64,000 bases of DNA, taken from contig NZ_JACCDF010000004.1 of NCBI RefSeq assembly GCF_013415105.1, positions 62,001 through 126,000 of the forward strand, written 5' to 3'. This document shows, piece by piece, positions 8,401 through 16,474 of the stretch. Under the pieces are notes generated by a model. It was given only the letters and a program-made list of their open reading frames with translations, was not told the origin of the DNA and searched no databases. The position numbers were made by a program, and so were the translations under genes. Position 1 is the first letter of the stretch; every line of letters begins with the position of its first letter. This DNA is from Vreelandella salicampi (lineage in GTDB: Bacteria; Pseudomonadota; Gammaproteobacteria; Pseudomonadales; Halomonadaceae).

Positions 8401-10239
8401 TCAGCTGCTTTGCTCGGTTTCCTGATGCGCCAGAATGACGTCCAGAAAGCCCTCTCCGTAATCCGCCAGCTTGCGCGCACCGATGCCCGAGATCGCGCCC
8501 AATGCCGCTAGGTTTTGGGGGTTCTGCTCGACCAGTTCGGCCAGAGTTGCGTCGTGGAAGATCACATAGGCAGGCACGCCCTGTGCTTCGGCCAGATCCC
8601 TGCGGTGTTGACGCAGGGCTTCCCACAGCGGGCCGTGGCCCTGCGGAGCAGAGGCTCTTTTGCTTCCCCGTCGGGCGGTTTTGGCTTTGCTGGGTTTGTT
8701 GCTTGGCTTGCGCAGAGTGAGGGTCTGCTCGCCGCGCAGCACCGGCTTGGCATTGGCAGTGAGCTTGATGCCGCCGTGGCCCTCCATATCCACGCTCAAA
8801 AAGCCGCTGGCAATCAGCTGGCGAAAGAGCGCCTTCCATTCGCTGGCCGCGAGGTCTTTACCAATACCGTAGGTGCTGAGACGGTCGTGGCCAAAGCGGG
8901 TGATGCGCTCGTTGCTTTTGCCTAACAGCACGTCCACAAGGTAGGTCACGCCGAAGCGCTGTTCGGTGCGGTAGACACAGGAGAGCGCCTTTTGCGCCGC
9001 CACGGTCGCCTCCCAGGTCTCGGGTGGGGTCAGGCAGTTGTCGCAGTTGCCGCAGGGGGTGTCCAGATGATCGCCAAAGTAATGGAGAAGCGCCTGGCGG
9101 CGGCAACTGATGATTTCGCAGAGCCCCAGCATGGCGTCGAGCTTCTGCTGTTCGATGCGCTTTTGATGGTCAGCGGCGCTGGAGTCCTGCTGCATCTGGC
9201 GCAGCGTGATCACGTCCTGAAGCCCGTAGGCCATCCAGGCATTGGCGGGCAGGCCGTCACGCCCGGCGCGGCCGGTCTCCTGGTAGTAGGCTTCGATACT
9301 CTTGGGCAGGTTGAGGTGGGCGACAAACCGCACGTCCGGCTTGTCGATGCCCATGCCAAAGGCAATGGTCGCCACGACGACCACGCCATCTTCACGCAGA
9401 AAACGGGACTGGTGGTGCTGGCGCTGCTCGGGGGGAAGCCCCGCGTGGTAGGGCAGTGCCGTCAGCCCCTGGCGTTCCAGCCAGGCGGCGGTCTCCTCCA
9501 CCTTGCGCCGGGAAAGGCAGTAGACGATACCCGCCTCGCCGTCGTGGTGCTCGCGAATAAAGCGCAGCAGCTGTTCCTTGGCGTTACCCTGATTCTCGGC
9601 GATATGGTAGCGAATGTTGGGCCGGTCAAAGCCGCTGTTGTAAAGCGCCGCCTCCTGGAGCTGCAGATGCTCCATGATATCGCCCCGGGTGGGCACATCG
9701 GCAGTGGCGGTCAGGGCAATACGCGGCACCTGGGGAAAGCGCTGGTGAAGCTGGGAAAGCTGGCGATACTCCGGGCGAAAATCGTGGCCCCACTGGGAGA
9801 CGCAGTGGGCTTCATCAATGGCGAACAGCGCAATCTGGGTCTGCTCCAGCAGCATTTGCATACGCGCCGTGGCCAGCCGCTCGGGCGCGACATACAAAAG
9901 ATCCAGCTCCCCCGCTCGCAGGCGGTTCTCCACCTCGACTGCCTCGTGATAATCGAGGCTGGAGTTCAGGTAAGCCGCCCTGACCCCGTTCTGCTCAAGC
10001 GCCGCCACCTGATCCTGCATCAGCGCGATCAGCGGCGAGACCACAATCGCGGTGCCTTCGCGCAGTAGTGCCGGGATCTGATAGCACAGCGACTTGCCAC
10101 CGCCGGTGGGCATCAGCACCAGCGCATCGCCGCCGGCCATCACATGCTCAATGATGGCCTGTTGCGGGCCGCGAAAGCTGTCGTAGCCAAATACCTCCTG
10201 CAGCACCTTAAGGGCTGCCGGGTGAGGGTCGCCGTGCAT
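8401..10239 (-). CDS. recQ: ATP-dependent DNA helicase RecQ
   Basis: A 612-residue 3'-5' DNA helicase of the RecF recombination and fork-repair pathway. Visible parts in order are the Walker [13 protein letters not shown], the DEAH box with the RecQ aromatic loop ([17 protein letters not shown]), motif VI ([10 protein letters not shown]), the four-cysteine zinc site (CxxxxxC ... CGNCDNC), the RQC winged helix, and a C-terminal HRDC domain. The length equals the family norm. The ATG at 10239 is chosen for its AAGGAGAG ribosome-binding site and because it gives the usual [14 protein letters not shown] start. Fragments of a sugar permease gene flank it on both sides. Confidence 0.95.
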   Translation of the reverse strand: MHGDPHPAALKVLQEVFGYDSFRGPQQAIIEHVMAGGDALVLMPTGGGKSLCYQIPALLREGTAIVVSPLIALMQDQVAALEQNGVRAAYLNSSLDYHEAVEVENRLRAGELDLLYVAPERLATARMQMLLEQTQIALFAIDEAHCVSQWGHDFRPEYRQLSQLHQRFPQVPRIALTATADVPTRGDIMEHLQLQEAALYNSGFDRPNIRYHIAENQGNAKEQLLRFIREHHDGEAGIVYCLSRRKVEETAAWLERQGLTALPYHAGLPPEQRQHHQSRFLREDGVVVVATIAFGMGIDKPDVRFVAHLNLPKSIEAYYQETGRAGRDGLPANAWMAYGLQDVITLRQMQQDSSAADHQKRIEQQKLDAMLGLCEIISCRRQALLHYFGDHLDTPCGNCDNCLTPPETWEATVAAQKALSCVYRTEQRFGVTYLVDVLLGKSNERITRFGHDRLSTYGIGKDLAASEWKALFRQLIASGFLSVDMEGHGGIKLTANAKPVLRGEQTLTLRKPSNKPSKAKTARRGSKRASAPQGHGPLWEALRQHRRDLAEAQGVPAYVIFHDATLAELVEQNPQNLAALGAISGIGARKLADYGEGFLDVILAHQETEQSS

Positions 10240-10303
10240 CAATGCTCTCCTTGTCTCTTGCCTGAGGGAGAATTGTCGCACGAAAACCCTGAGGGGCGTC
10301 TGC

Positions 10304-10630
10304 CTAGCGAATCCCTGCCCGTAAAAACGACTGCACGAACTGGCGCTGGAACAGCAGGAAGGCGACCAGTAGGGGGGCGATACTTAACAGCGTGGCGGCG
10401 CTGACGGTGGCCCAGTTAACCCCAGTTTCTGGCGCAGAGAAAACGCCTAACCCGACGGTTAAAGGACGGCTTTCTACCGAGTTGGTGACCACTAACGGCC
10501 AAATAAAATTGTTCCAGTGGTGGCTGATCGAGACTAGGCCATAAGCCAAATAGGTTGGCTTGGCTAGCGGTACATAAACCTTCCAAAGGATTTCCAGCCA
10601 GTTGCAGCCTTCGATGCGGGCGGCACGATC
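10304..10630 (-). pseudogene. Truncated sugar ABC transporter permease (MalG/UgpE type)
   Basis: Only the last 108 or so residues remain. They include the EAA loop (DRAARIEGCNWLEILWKVYVP) that contacts the ATPase, then the final membrane helices and a normal end ([14 protein letters not shown] at 10304). A stop codon lies just upstream of the EAA loop, and the first two thirds of the gene are gone. No partner ABC genes are present nearby, so it cannot be functional. Confidence 0.75.
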
Positions 10631-10748
10631 ATTGTTATTTTTAGGCTCATATCACCGTATTCTTGAGCGGCAGGATGCTACGTTACGAAAACTAGCTTTC
10701 CCAACATAGCCCAAATTCATATGCACGCATGCTTTACTACTTCCATCC

Positions 10749-10842
10749 TCACACCACCCAAACTATCTCCCCAGCAAACCGCTGCTGTTTTAGCCCAGCA
10801 ATAGCGTTAGGTAGGCCGCGCAGGGGGTGAGCGGAGGTAGCG
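10749..10842 (-). pseudogene. Possible remnant of a second jetD-like 3' end
   Basis: The minus strand reads SAHPLRGLPNAIAGLKQQRFAGE before a TGA at 10749-10751. This resembles the end of the intact Toprim gene at 17068-17949, which has AAHPLQPYLTLLLDQQRGLRQQWLGE, with a four-codon gap. The match is short and by eye. If real, 3' ends of two jetD-like genes bracket the 10.8-17.1 kb accessory region. Confidence 0.35.
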
Positions 10843-10895
10843 TGAGGCGCTTTAAGTAAGCCGTTCGATGACGGGTAGGAGCAATTGAAATTGCG

Positions 10896-11232
10896 CTATA
10901 CATTTTCGGCCACTTCAGAAAAATGGCCCGACTTGCTCAGGGTGAATTCGTCAAAATCCCGCGCCAAATAAAGCGAGCTCGAATAGACGCTCTGGGCTTC
11001 TTTACGGATGTCCTCAATGGAAGGCGATGCATGGGGGTTAAGCTGATAACGAGGGCTGAAGTGCGTCAGCAACAGGTTAGGTAGCGGCACCGATTCGGCA
11101 AACGTGGCGACCTCCTTGGCGTAGCTATGCCCCACGTCACCGGTCTTCTGGGCCATCTCTTTGGTGTAGGTGGCTTTATGCACCAGCACCTGAGCCCTCG
11201 CACACGCCTCAAGACAGTAAGTTCATATCGCG
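10896..11232 (-). pseudogene. Truncated, internally deleted ribonuclease Z copy
   Basis: The open part (10896-11189 and a little beyond) encodes about 97 residues closely matching the C-terminus of the intact rnz at 12912-13874: VHKATYT, GDVGHSYA, LLTHFSPRYQLNPH, SIEDIRKEAQ. The N-terminal part with the HxHxDH zinc site is missing. At 11222-11232 the strand reads ATGAACTTACT, like the rnz start, then hits TGA, which suggests an internal deletion joining the start region to the 3' end. It is clearly diverged from the intact copy, so it is not a recent duplication. Confidence 0.75.
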
Positions 11233-11302
11233 ACCATGCTCTCTCTTTAACACCCCGAACCTGGGTTGCAGGCATATAGAGTTCCAATAAATACTCTCCC
11301 AT
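11230..11302 (-). pseudogene. 5' fragment of a small ORF (DUF4242-like start)
   Basis: Starting at ATG 11302, only 10 bp after the attC core site, the strand encodes MGEYLLELYMPATQVRG and then runs into the rnz remnant. The start resembles small DUF4242-type proteins, but the match is weak. Its position right behind a GTTAGAT core is what a cassette-borne ORF would show. The rest of the gene is gone. Confidence 0.4.
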
Positions 11303-11311
11303 ACTCTCCCG

Positions 11312-11393
11312 ATCTAACGACCACCATCACCGGTTACAAAACCCGCGTGAAGCGGAGATTATGCACCCAGTGCTGGGTGATGAGCCGCTAGTA
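11312..11393 (-). repeat. attC-like integron recombination site
   Basis: In the cassette (minus) orientation this ends in the consensus core GTTAGAT (GTTRRRY), preceded by ACCGGTGATGGTGGTC. The other half holds CTAGCGGCTCATCACC, which pairs imperfectly with it, and the centre has a small CGCTTCACGCG hairpin. It lies directly downstream of the DsbA-like gene, as expected for a cassette. The block GGTTTTGTAACCGGTGATGG is shared with the site at 15811-15875. Confidence 0.65.
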
Positions 11394-11424
11394 ATATCCT
11401 CATTTCAGATCGGCGCCTGCAGAA

Positions 11425-12078
11425 CTAAAGGTTAGCGTTTTCGTCAGCCACCTGACGAAGCGCATCAACAAGCACGTCGGCAGGCTGGGCGCCAGAAATC
11501 AGGTAACGTCCATCGAGTATAAAGCCCGGCACGGCGCTAACCCCTGCCTCCATGAACCGCTGTTCTGCCGCTCGAACTTCGTCCGCGTACTGATCAGACC
11601 GGGCGATGGCCTCGGCAGCGTCACCATCAAGCCCAACCTCAATGGCCTTCTCTCGCAGGACCTCTGGATCTGAAGGGTTTTTCGCCTCACCGAAGTAGGC
11701 ATCAAATAATGCCAATTGCAGGGGTGTCTCTCGGTTTTGCGTTGCAGCCCACGCAAGCACGCGGTGGGCATCAAACGTATTGTTCGCTCGACGCTCCTGG
11801 GCGCCACTAAAATTCAGCCCAAGCTCTTCGGCCACCGCTATAATCTCGCGCTGGGCCTGCTCCATGCTGGCAGCACCCTTGCCGTACTTGCGGCATAAGT
11901 GCTCCAGGATCGGCTCGCCCTCGGGTGGCATATCCCGGTTGAGCTCGAAGGGCTGCCAGAAGAGCTCAACGTCGATCTCGCCATCAAGCATTTCCAGCGC
12001 TTGTTCCAAGCGCCGATAGCCGATTGCGCACCACGGGCATGCGACATCAGACACTAGGTCAATTCTCAACTTCTGCAT
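11425..12078 (-). CDS. DsbA family oxidoreductase (FrnE-like)
   Basis: A 217-residue thioredoxin-fold protein of the DsbA/FrnE/HCCA-isomerase family. The active-site motif CPWC lies near the N-terminus (SDVACPWCAIGYRRLEQAL), followed by the helical insertion and a C-terminal GVSAVPGFILDGRYLISGAQ with the cis-proline. No signal peptide is visible with the ATG at 12078, so it is probably cytoplasmic; a longer frame to 12216 exists but looks non-coding. An attC-like site follows its stop, which makes it a likely cassette gene. It is divergent from vapBC. Confidence 0.88.
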   Translation of the reverse strand: MQKLRIDLVSDVACPWCAIGYRRLEQALEMLDGEIDVELFWQPFELNRDMPPEGEPILEHLCRKYGKGAASMEQAQREIIAVAEELGLNFSGAQERRANNTFDAHRVLAWAATQNRETPLQLALFDAYFGEAKNPSDPEVLREKAIEVGLDGDAAEAIARSDQYADEVRAAEQRFMEAGVSAVPGFILDGRYLISGAQPADVLVDALRQVADENANL

Positions 12079-12177
12079 TTTGTATATCCCATTGACATAT
12101 CCCAAAATTCGATCAAACTCATTAAAGCATGTTACGTGTATATAGCGAGCAACGGCAGTACTGATAAGGAGACAGCC

Positions 12178-12408
12178 ATGGAAAAAGCAGCAGTGTTTAA
12201 AAGTAACCGTAGCCAAGCGGTGCGCATGCCTAAATCCCTCGCGCTGCCCGAAGACGTTACACGCGTTGATGTTATTGCCTTGGGTCGCGCGCGCTTAATT
12301 ACCCCCGCAGGTGAAACCTGGGACAGCTGGTTTGAGGGTCAAAGTGTCACCGCAGACTTTATGAGTGAACGCGAGCAGCCAAACGAACAGGAGCGCGAGG
12401 CGTTTTGA
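12178..12408 (+). CDS. vapB: VapB-type antitoxin
   Basis: A 76-residue antitoxin with an N-terminal AbrB/SpoVT swapped-hairpin DNA-binding domain (AAVFKSNRSQAVRMPKSLALP) and an acidic, Glu-rich C-terminus that should bind the toxin. The ATG at 12178 follows AAGGAGAC. It overlaps vapC by one base (TGATG). VapB proteins normally repress their own operon together with VapC. The orientation is opposite to the other genes of the accessory array, so it must use its own promoter. Confidence 0.9.
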   Translation: MEKAAVFKSNRSQAVRMPKSLALPEDVTRVDVIALGRARLITPAGETWDSWFEGQSVTADFMSEREQPNEQEREAF

Positions 12409-12806
12409 TGCTTAAGTACATGCTTGACACCAATATCTGTATTTTCACCATCAAACATAAACCTCCCCATGTTCGTGAGACCTTTAACCAGCATAGCGAC
12501 CAGCTTTGCATCAGCACCGTGACACTCATGGAGCTGGTTTATGGTGCTGAAAAGTCCGCTTCTCCCGAGAAAAACTTAAGTGTTATAGAAGGGTTTGCAG
12601 CCCGGCTGGAAGTGCTCGACTACGACCCCGACGCCGCCTATCACAGTGGGCAGCTACGTACTGAACTGGCCAAAGCTGGCACACCAATAGGCCCATACGA
12701 TCAGATGATTGCCGGGCATGCTCGTTCAAGGGGGCTGATTCTGGTCACCAATAATCTAGGTGAGTTTAGTCGCGTACCAGGGCTTAGAGTAGAAGACTGG
12801 ATTTAA
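12408..12806 (+). CDS. vapC: VapC-type PIN-domain ribonuclease toxin
   Basis: A 132-residue PIN-domain toxin. The metal-binding acidic residues are visible as MLDTNIC (first Asp), TLMELVYGAEKS (Glu), PYDQMIAGHARSRG (Asp) and the C-terminal NLGEF segment, which has Asn-Asn where many family members have an Asp. VapC toxins are Mg-dependent RNases, often cutting initiator tRNA. The ATG at 12408 overlaps the vapB stop. Confidence 0.9.
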   Translation: MLKYMLDTNICIFTIKHKPPHVRETFNQHSDQLCISTVTLMELVYGAEKSASPEKNLSVIEGFAARLEVLDYDPDAAYHSGQLRTELAKAGTPIGPYDQMIAGHARSRGLILVTNNLGEFSRVPGLRVEDWI

Positions 12807-12911
12807 ACCAACCCCACGCACACCATTTCACGACTAAATCATTGCTTTAGCACCCATTGCTTTTCTAGCAGCAACGCTAGTTAGCCGCATCGGTCGCGAA
12901 ACACAAAAAAA

Positions 12912-13874
12912 CTATTCGCCCGCCACTTCAGAAAAGTGACCCGATTTATCCAGGGTTAATTCGAGAAAATCCCGCGCCAGGTATAGCGAGCCCGAATAGA
13001 CGCACTGAGCCTCTTTGCGGATGTCCTCAATGGACGGCGACACATGGGGGTTGAGCTGGTAACGCGGGCTAAAGTGCGTCAGCACCAGGTTGGGGAGCGC
13101 TACCGATTCGGCAAACGCATCGACCTGACTGGCGTAGCTATGCCCTACATCACCGGCCTTCTCGGCCATTGCTTCAGTGTAGGTGGCTTCATGCACCAGC
13201 ACCTGCGCCCCCGCACACGCCTCAGACAACAAGTCGGGTTGGTCATTGTCCCCGGCGATCACGACTTTTCTGGGTTTGTGTTTGGAGATCAGGAAGTCAC
13301 GGCTATTTAACCGCTCGCCCGCAAACTCAATATCAGCGCCTTGCTTCAACTGCCCCCACAACGGCCCTCTGGGAATCCCCTTTTGCGTTAACTTATCCAC
13401 ATCCAGGGAAGACTCGACCTTTCGCTCCGTAAACCCATACGCATAGGACGGCGCCCGGTGTGAAAGCCTGAAGGTGGTAACCGCGATACGCTCAAACTCG
13501 ACACTTGGGAGTTCATCAGAGCAGACAAACTCCACATCGAAGGATAACGATAGCTGGGTGGCTGCACAGGTGGCGTCCAACCATGCCTTGATGCCCGCAG
13601 GTGCCACAATGGTCAGCGGCGCTTCCCGACCGTTCATGGCCGCACTCGCCAGTAGGCCCGGCAGCCCATAGCAGTGGTCGCCGTGCACATGGGTAATCAA
13701 GATGGCTTTCAATGCATTCAGCGATAGTTTCGTGTGCAACACCTGATGCTGTGAGCCCTCACCACAATCGATCAGGTACCAGCCCTTCCCCTTACTCTCA
13801 CGCAACGCGACCCCGGCGACGTTTCTTTGCTTGGTGGGCACACCGGCAGAGGTACCGAGGAAGAGTAAGTTCAT
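12912..13874 (-). CDS. rnz: Ribonuclease Z
   Basis: A 320-residue metallo-beta-lactamase-fold endoribonuclease that trims tRNA 3' trailers. It starts MNLLFLGTSAGVPT, has the zinc-binding THVHGDHCYGLPGL, a later VIAGDND, and the C-terminal LVHEATYT, GHSYAS and THFSPRY motifs. It is complete and of normal length for the short (ElaC-type) enzyme. A diverged, deleted second copy of the same gene lies 1.7 kb to the left, on the other side of the DsbA-like and vapBC genes. Confidence 0.95.
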   Translation of the reverse strand: MNLLFLGTSAGVPTKQRNVAGVALRESKGKGWYLIDCGEGSQHQVLHTKLSLNALKAILITHVHGDHCYGLPGLLASAAMNGREAPLTIVAPAGIKAWLDATCAATQLSLSFDVEFVCSDELPSVEFERIAVTTFRLSHRAPSYAYGFTERKVESSLDVDKLTQKGIPRGPLWGQLKQGADIEFAGERLNSRDFLISKHKPRKVVIAGDNDQPDLLSEACAGAQVLVHEATYTEAMAEKAGDVGHSYASQVDAFAESVALPNLVLTHFSPRYQLNPHVSPSIEDIRKEAQCVYSGSLYLARDFLELTLDKSGHFSEVAGE

Positions 13875-13989
13875 AGTTTGATCGTTATCTCTTGTGCATC
13901 CACTCTAGAAACAAGGGGCCTGGCTGTAGCAAGCTGAGGGGGCTGATGATGAAAGGCTCAAGGTAACTCTCCCGAATGAATTCACCAGG

Positions 13990-14075
13990 ATGCGGCGGAG
14001 TATGCATCGTCATTAATTTAAAAACCTCAGCGAAGCGAAAGATTTGGCACCTAGTGCATAGCTTGCTGCTGTAGC
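13990..14075 (-). repeat. Degenerate attC-like site
   Basis: In minus orientation the block GGTGCCAAATCTTTCGCTTCGCTGAGGTTTTT (split here as GGTGCCAAATCT and CGCTTCGCTGAGGTTTTT) closely follows the centre of the attC-like site at 11312-11393 (GGTGCATAATCT, CGCTTCACGCGGGTTTTG). The outer core GTTRRRY is not preserved, so it should be inactive. It lies between the lysE-like gene and rnz. Confidence 0.4.
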
Positions 14076-14106
14076 TGAAAACAAATGGAGTTCATGCTCA
14101 CCTACA

Positions 14107-14742
14107 TTATCGGGTACTGGCTGCCAGGCGCGCGCCCAAGGTGACGAACAAAGCTCCAAGGCCGCGGTCCATCCATATGCCAACTCGCCGATTTTGTCTC
14201 AAGAAAACGCCTAACTTTGACCCCAGCATCACTAAAGGTGGCTCTATGCAAGCCGCAACAACAATGATCAGGCTTCCGTGCAACAGCAACTGAGCACTGG
14301 GAGGGCCAGCACCTTCCACGACGAACTGAGGCAGGAAAGCCAGGAAAAATACGGCCACTTTAGGGTTAAGGGCGGAAACCAGTGCTCCCTGCCAATAGAT
14401 TGAATGCATTCGTTGCTGGCTGACGCTCCCGCTGGGCTCGAAAGCGTCACCACGCGATAGGAGCATTTTGATACCCAGCCATATCAAATATGCGGCACCG
14501 ACCCACTTAACAATAGAAAACGCCAGGGCAGACGTGGCAAGGATTGCGGAAAGCCCCACCGCCGCCATCACGACATGCAACGCTGCCCCTGTCCAAATGC
14601 CAAACATCGCAGCGAATCCATGCTGACGTCCGTTACGCAACGTTTGCCCCAAAATGAAAGCGATATCTGGGCCTGGGGAAAGGTTTAGCAGGATCGCCGC
14701 ACCAAGAAATGTCACCCAGTGAATTATTGTGTAATCAAACAT
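14107..14742 (-). CDS. LysE family translocator
   Basis: A 211-residue inner-membrane exporter of the LysE/RhtB superfamily. It has about six hydrophobic segments and the N-terminal signature LNLSPGPDIAFILGQTLRNGRQHG, followed by GAAYLIWLGIKML. Members export amino acids or their derivatives. It is complete. It lies 67 bp downstream of a nitrilase-type gene on the same strand with no attC core between them, so the two may form one transcription unit or one cassette. Confidence 0.9.
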   Translation of the reverse strand: MFDYTIIHWVTFLGAAILLNLSPGPDIAFILGQTLRNGRQHGFAAMFGIWTGAALHVVMAAVGLSAILATSALAFSIVKWVGAAYLIWLGIKMLLSRGDAFEPSGSVSQQRMHSIYWQGALVSALNPKVAVFFLAFLPQFVVEGAGPPSAQLLLHGSLIIVVAACIEPPLVMLGSKLGVFLRQNRRVGIWMDRGLGALFVTLGARLAASTR

Positions 14743-14809
14743 TTTGACACTCCTATGTCCTTAACCAAGGCCAGCTCTATCGTGCTACTGATGACATCGA
14801 CTGGGTCGC

Positions 14810-15544
14810 TTAATGATCAAGCGTCTTTACGCTAGCACTTCCGTTTCTGGTGTCCAGTACCACCACGCCCTCTGCTTCAGCATCCATCTGGGCAAGCAGT
14901 TCGCCACGGCCATTCCAGGCAGCCGACTGCCCAACGCTGATAAAGTCGTCGCTAGGCCCGACACAATTCGCCATGATCACAAGCATATTATGTTTGCTTG
15001 CGACCGCAGGATAATGCGTCATTGCCTTGGCGATACCACCAACCGGTTTGGCAACACTGGCTAGATACATATCGGCAGACAAGGTGGCTGCACTATCACC
15101 ATGATCCATTTGAAGCGACTCGTAGCAAATAGCAGGCACAAGCCTAGAGCCGTTTCTCTCCAATACAAGCTGTTTGCCGCCCGCTACAAAGTAAGGAAGT
15201 TCATCGGCGTGCAGCTGTTGTTTCGCGTATAGGCGGCGAGCATCACCAGGCGAGAACCACACCATGCCGATAAACACGCCAGAGCCAGTGGAGATTGGCA
15301 TCCCGACGCCGATCAGCATGTCAGTTTTGTCGCTGTGTTCCTGGAACACATCAAGCCGCTGGTCCGCTATATCGATGGCAAAAGAATCCGCGAGTCGGGG
15401 CTCGAACCCCGTGAGCGACAGCTCAGGAAAAAATACCACATCAGCCTGCTGCGAAACGGCAAGCTCGATGAGCTCAAGATGCTTAGCAACGTTGGCTGCC
15501 AAATCACCAGCTATTGGACGCAACTGAGCGGCACACGCCTTCAT
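14810..15544 (-). CDS. Carbon-nitrogen hydrolase (nitrilase superfamily)
   Basis: A 244-residue amidase-type enzyme with the complete Glu-Lys-Cys triad of the nitrilase superfamily: FFPELSLTG (Glu), YAKQQLHADE (Lys) and VPAICYESLQ (Cys). It should hydrolyse an amide or carbamoyl bond; the substrate is unknown. The gene start follows a GTTAGCA core by about 20 bp with AGGAGT between, as in a gene cassette. The lysE-like gene downstream could export a product or a toxic amino acid. Confidence 0.88.
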   Translation of the reverse strand: MKACAAQLRPIAGDLAANVAKHLELIELAVSQQADVVFFPELSLTGFEPRLADSFAIDIADQRLDVFQEHSDKTDMLIGVGMPISTGSGVFIGMVWFSPGDARRLYAKQQLHADELPYFVAGGKQLVLERNGSRLVPAICYESLQMDHGDSAATLSADMYLASVAKPVGGIAKAMTHYPAVASKHNMLVIMANCVGPSDDFISVGQSAAWNGRGELLAQMDAEAEGVVVLDTRNGSASVKTLDH

Positions 15545-15563
15545 GAAAGGACTCCTGACAAAT

Positions 15564-15592
15564 TGCTAACACTCATCCTACGCTTATGGTGC
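15564..15592 (-). repeat. Short attC-like core, probably deleted
   Basis: In minus orientation a GTTAGCA core is preceded by ATGAGT and, nine bases further, by GATAAGCACCAT, which pairs imperfectly with it. The arms are much shorter than a normal attC (about 57 bp or more), so this is at best a deletion derivative between the GNAT fragment and the nitrilase-like gene. Confidence 0.3.
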
Positions 15593-15595
15593 TTA

Positions 15596-15808
15596 TCATG
15601 CGCCTGACTTACGTGAACTAGTAGCCGTTGTACTCATGAACAATAAGTCATCCGTGGACGCTGATTCGACGATGGAGAAGCCAAGGCTTGAATATAAAGA
15701 ACGAGCGGCGTGATTGTCTCGATAGACGCGCAGCGTCACCGTCGACACACCTGTTGCTTCTCTGGCCTTTGCTATCAGCTTTTCTGGTGTTCGTAGAGCT
15801 GTTTGCAT
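15596..15808 (-). pseudogene. GNAT acetyltransferase, C-terminal fragment
   Basis: Seventy codons from ATG 15808 encode only the end of a GNAT N-acetyltransferase: KAREATGVSTVTLRVYRDNHAARSLYSSLGF. The acetyl-CoA-binding loop (Q/RxxGxG/A) and everything before it are absent. The fragment starts 3 bp after an attC core (GTTAGAC), so the truncation coincides with the expected recombination point. Probably non-functional. Confidence 0.7.
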
Positions 15809-15810
15809 AT

Positions 15811-15875
15811 GTCTAACGCTCGCCATCACCGGTGATAAAACCAGAGTAAAGCCCAGGTTTTGGCATCCGTTGGAT
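15811..15875 (-). repeat. attC integron recombination site (consensus cores)
   Basis: Both outer cores fit the consensus: in cassette orientation ATCCAAC (RYYYAAC) at the left and GTTAGAC (GTTRRRY) at the right. The 65-bp span has inverted halves (CCAACGGATGCC against ACCGGTGATGGCGAGCGTTAG) and an AAAACC/GGTTTT hairpin in the middle. It lies just after the brnA stop, ending the brnTA cassette. This is the best attC in the window. Confidence 0.75.
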
Positions 15876-15886
15876 AGCTGGATTAG

Positions 15887-16159
15887 CTACCGATCCTCAT
15901 GCAAACGACCTTCGACATATTTATGGAGAATGCTAGCAACAAGTGTTTGGTAGGGGATGCCCTCCGCCAGAGCTTTCTTCTGAAGACCACGAAGATCCTT
16001 GGAAGAAAGCCTGATGTTGATACGGGCATCCTTCTTAAACATCGCCTCGGCATACTCTTGATGCCGTGCTTTCCTTTTCTCACTATCTGGCGACCGCTGC
16101 AGCTCTCCTGCATCAAATGCATCCAGAATTTCCTGCTCTTCTTTATTCAGCCTGCTCAT
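15887..16159 (-). CDS. brnA: BrnA-type antitoxin
   Basis: A 90-residue antitoxin. The C-terminal half (ARINIRLSSKDLRGLQKKALAEGIPYQTLVASILHKY, given here as its two ends INIRLSSKDL and PYQTLVASILHKY) is a ribbon-helix-helix DNA-binding fold. The N-terminal half is charged and should bind the toxin. It overlaps the upstream brnT by 4 bp (ATGA) and is followed by an attC site, so toxin and antitoxin form a cassette of about 0.66 kb. Toxin-first order is normal for brnTA. Confidence 0.85.
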   Translation of the reverse strand: MSRLNKEEQEILDAFDAGELQRSPDSEKRKARHQEYAEAMFKKDARINIRLSSKDLRGLQKKALAEGIPYQTLVASILHKYVEGRLHEDR

Positions 16160-16434
16160 TTCGGACCTCCCAAATAGGTTTTGGTCGCTTTCCTGCTAGG
16201 GATGATCGTTTTCAGAAAAACCTCATCCTCTGACTCCACAAAGGGCACCAAATACGCATCCCCTTCTATCTTAATCACATGAATTTTTTGACCCGGATAC
16301 CGCTCCTGATTCGGGTGTTCGAACGTATCCAGGATACCTCCAACCGAGATGTGCAAAACCACATCCTCGAAAGATATGTTTCTTTCTGTTTGGAGAAGCT
16401 TGTTCTTCTCTGGGTTCCATGTGATAGGTTTCAT
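16156..16434 (-). CDS. brnT: BrnT-type ribonuclease toxin (DUF497)
   Basis: A 92-residue toxin of the BrnT/DUF497 family, a RelE-fold RNase. The N-terminal WNPEKNKLLQTERNISFEDV fits the family, whose usual form is WD..K...N..KHGI.F..A; here the common His-Gly is replaced, so it is a divergent member. The end (SEDEVFLKTIIPSRKATK) is as expected. It starts about 50 bp after a GTTAGCT core. Confidence 0.82.
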   Translation of the reverse strand: MKPITWNPEKNKLLQTERNISFEDVVLHISVGGILDTFEHPNQERYPGQKIHVIKIEGDAYLVPFVESEDEVFLKTIIPSRKATKTYLGGPK

Positions 16435-16474
16435 GAATCAAAGGCTAGCACGTTGTGTGCTCTTTGTACTCACT

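Noticed and set aside
8992..10068. Plus-strand open frame of 358 codons opposite recQ
   Set aside because: An antisense shadow; recQ on the other strand has every helicase motif.
10896..13874. Composite transposon suggested by the rnz direct repeat
   Set aside because: No transposase, terminal inverted repeats or target-site duplications were seen; the repeats are diverged coding sequence.
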